From Glandiceps talaboti (lineage: Eukaryota > Hemichordata > Enteropneusta > Spengelidae), in contig NC_135567.1 of the NCBI RefSeq assembly GCF_964340395.1, positions 4,061,899 through 4,125,898 on the forward strand: a DNA stretch of 64,000 bases, in the 5' to 3' direction. Both the position numbers and the translations under genes were made by a program. Position 1 is the first letter of the stretch; every line of letters begins with the position of its first letter. The notes under the pieces are model-generated. The model saw only the letters and a list, made by a program, of their open reading frames with translations, was not told the DNA's origin and made no database searches. Below, one piece after another: positions 62,201 through 64,000 of this stretch.

Positions 62201-64000
62201 GAAAAACACTGGCAGTGTTATTGTAGCATGAATCAATTTGTAAAAGAGTATAGTTTGTAAGGCTGGGTAACTCTGGTGTCTGGTCTCCTAGTTACATGCT
62301 AAAAATCAAAATGGCGGACATTTTTCTAATAAATTTCAGTAGTTTAGTCTAAGATGGATAGAAATAGGTGAAAAACAGTGACAGTGTTGTTGTAGCATGA
62401 ATGAATTTGGAAACGAGTATAGTTTGTATGGCTAGGTAACTCTGGTGTCTGGTCTCCTAGTTACATGCTAAAAATCAAAATGGCGGACATTTTTCTAATA
62501 AATTTTATTAGTTTAGTCTAAGATGGATAGAAATAGGTGAAAAACACTGGCAGTGTTATTGTAGCATGAATCAATTTGTAAAAGAGTATAGTTTGTAAGG
62601 CTGGGTAACTCTGGTGTCTGGTCTCCTAGTTACAGGCTAAAAATCAAAATGGCGGACATTTTTCTAATAAATTTTATTAGTTTAGTCTAAGATGGATAGA
62701 AATAGGTGAAAAACAGTGACAGTGTTATTGTAGCATGAATGAATTTGGAAAAGAGTATAGTTTGTAAGGCTAGGTAACTCTGGTGTCTGGTCTCCTAGTT
62801 ACAGGCTAAAAATCAAAATGGCGGTCATTTTTCTAAAAAAATTTATTAGTTTAGTCTAAGATGGATAGAAATAGGTGAAAAACAGTGACAGTGTTATTGT
62901 AGCATGAATGAATTTGGAAAAGAGTATAGTTTGTAAGGCTAGGTAACTCTGGTGTCTGGTCTCCTAGTTACAGGCTAGAAATCAAAATGGCGGACATTTT
63001 TCTAAAAAATTTTATTAGTTTAGTCTAAGATGGATAGAAATAGGTGAAAAACAGTGACAGTGTTATTGTAGCATGAATGAATTTGGAAAAGAGTATAGTT
63101 TGTAAGGCTAGGTAACTCTGGTGTCTGGTCTCCTAGTTACAGGCTAGAAATCAAAATGGCGGACATTTTTCTAAAAATTTTTATTAGTTTAGTCTAAGAT
63201 GGATAGAAATAGGTGAAAAACAGTGACAGTGTTATTGTAGCATGAATGAATTTGGAAAAGAGTATAGTTTGTAAGGCTAGGTAACTCTGGTGTCTGGTCT
63301 CCTAGTTACAGGCTAAAAATCAAAATGGCGGACATTTTTCTAAAAAAATTTATTAGTTTAGTCTAAGATGGATAGAAATAGGTGAAAAACAGTGACAGTG
63401 TTATTGTAGCATGAATGAATTTGGAAAAGAGTATAGTTTGTAAGGCTAGGTAACTCTGGTGTCTGGTCTCCTAGTTACATGCTAAAAATCAAAATGGCGG
63501 ACATTTTTCTAATAAATTTCAGTAGTTTAGTCTAAGATGGATAGAAATAGGTGAAAAACAGTGACAGTGTTGTTGTAGCATGAATGAATTTGGAAACGAG
63601 TATAGTTTGTATGGCTAGGTAACTCTGGTGTCTGGTCTCCTAGTTACAGGCTAAAAATCAAAATGGTGGACATTTTTCTAATAAATTTTAGTAGTTTAGT
63701 CTAAGATGGATAGAAATAGGTGAAAAACACTGGCAGTGTTATTGTAGCATGAATCAATTTGTAAAAGAGTATAGTTTGTAAGGCTGGGTAACTCTGGTGT
63801 CTGGTCTCCTAGTTACATGCTAAAAATCAAAATGGCGGACATTTTTCTAATAAATTTCAGTAGTTTAGTCTAAGATGGATAGAAATAGGTGAAAAACAGT
63901 GACAGTGTTGTTGTAGCATGAATGAATTTGGAAACGAGTATAGTTTGTATGGCTAGGTAACTCTGGTGTCTGGTCTCCTAGTTACATGCTAAAAATCAAA
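47290..64000. repeat. 169-bp satellite array, about 99 monomers
   Basis: Monomers repeat every 169 bp without interruption to the window edge (anchor AAAATGGCGG at 47442, 47611, 47780, 47949, 48118, 48287). The first monomer is the most diverged, as expected at an array edge. At least six monomer subtypes can be told apart by linked variants: GTGACAGTGTTATTG or GTTGTTG versus CACTGGCAG; GAATGAATTTGGAAAAG versus GAATCAATTTGTAAAAG; GGAAACGAG with GTATGGC; GGCTAGG versus GGCTGGG. These subtypes recur in fixed orders (higher-order repeats). No open frame. One monomer near 50360 has a 14-15-bp deletion. Confidence 0.97.

Noticed and set aside
47290-64000. Satellite as a tandem gene family (rRNA, histone, tRNA)
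   Set aside because: 169-bp monomers have stops in all frames and no tRNA boxes or rRNA-like segments.

Overview
This is eukaryotic nuclear DNA from an animal. It is AT-rich, has many short exons with GT/AG introns, long repeat-filled introns, a tRNA-derived SINE, a decayed non-LTR retrotransposon end, several families of small inverted-repeat elements and a large satellite array. The style (dense CA, GACA and CATA microsatellites, many MITE or foldback elements, about 170-bp satellite) suggests a marine invertebrate. I cannot place it more precisely from sequence alone, and nothing here is prokaryotic.

Layout. 1-17.7 kb is gene-poor: a 36-bp minisatellite (about 1.04-1.70 kb), a LINE remnant (about 4.66-5.09 kb), a foldback element (5.2-6.2 kb), a 30-bp-TIR element carrying a compound microsatellite (7.9-8.9 kb), copies of a dispersed repeat here called element A (10.4-14.1 kb), a 288-bp MITE (14.69-14.98 kb) and a 1.3-kb GATA/CTAG-type minisatellite (16.4-17.7 kb). 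17.7-46.5 kb is one minus-strand gene. I could assemble 25 exons by hand; every junction has AG/GT signals and matching phase, giving 5,250 nt (1,749 codons plus stop). About 47.3 kb to the window edge is an unbroken tandem array of about 99 monomers of 169 bp with visible higher-order structure.

The gene is the main find. In order it encodes: a C2H2 finger, a C2HC finger, eight 27-residue tandem repeats, another C2H2 finger, a SWIM-type CxCxnCxH site, a cysteine-containing transposase-like core with candidate DDE residues, an OTU cysteine-protease domain with its Cys and His, and a complete Ulp1/SENP-type (C48) protease with His, Asp, Gln and Cys, followed by a charged tail. This combination of SWIM plus DDE core plus ubiquitin- and SUMO-type peptidases is reminiscent of KDZ (Zisupton/Dileera) and MULE-type transposases and of HMGXB3-like animal proteins. 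It is carried here by an intron-rich open gene with no recognised terminal inverted repeats, so a host-domesticated transposase is the favoured reading.

The introns of this gene are loaded with element A, which has subterminal inverted repeats, a 3' hairpin and an internal CA/GACA microsatellite. Every copy I recognise lies in the same direction, antisense to the gene. The first recognised exon lies only about 0.8 kb from the satellite edge, so the promoter is either squeezed into that gap or lies beyond the array.
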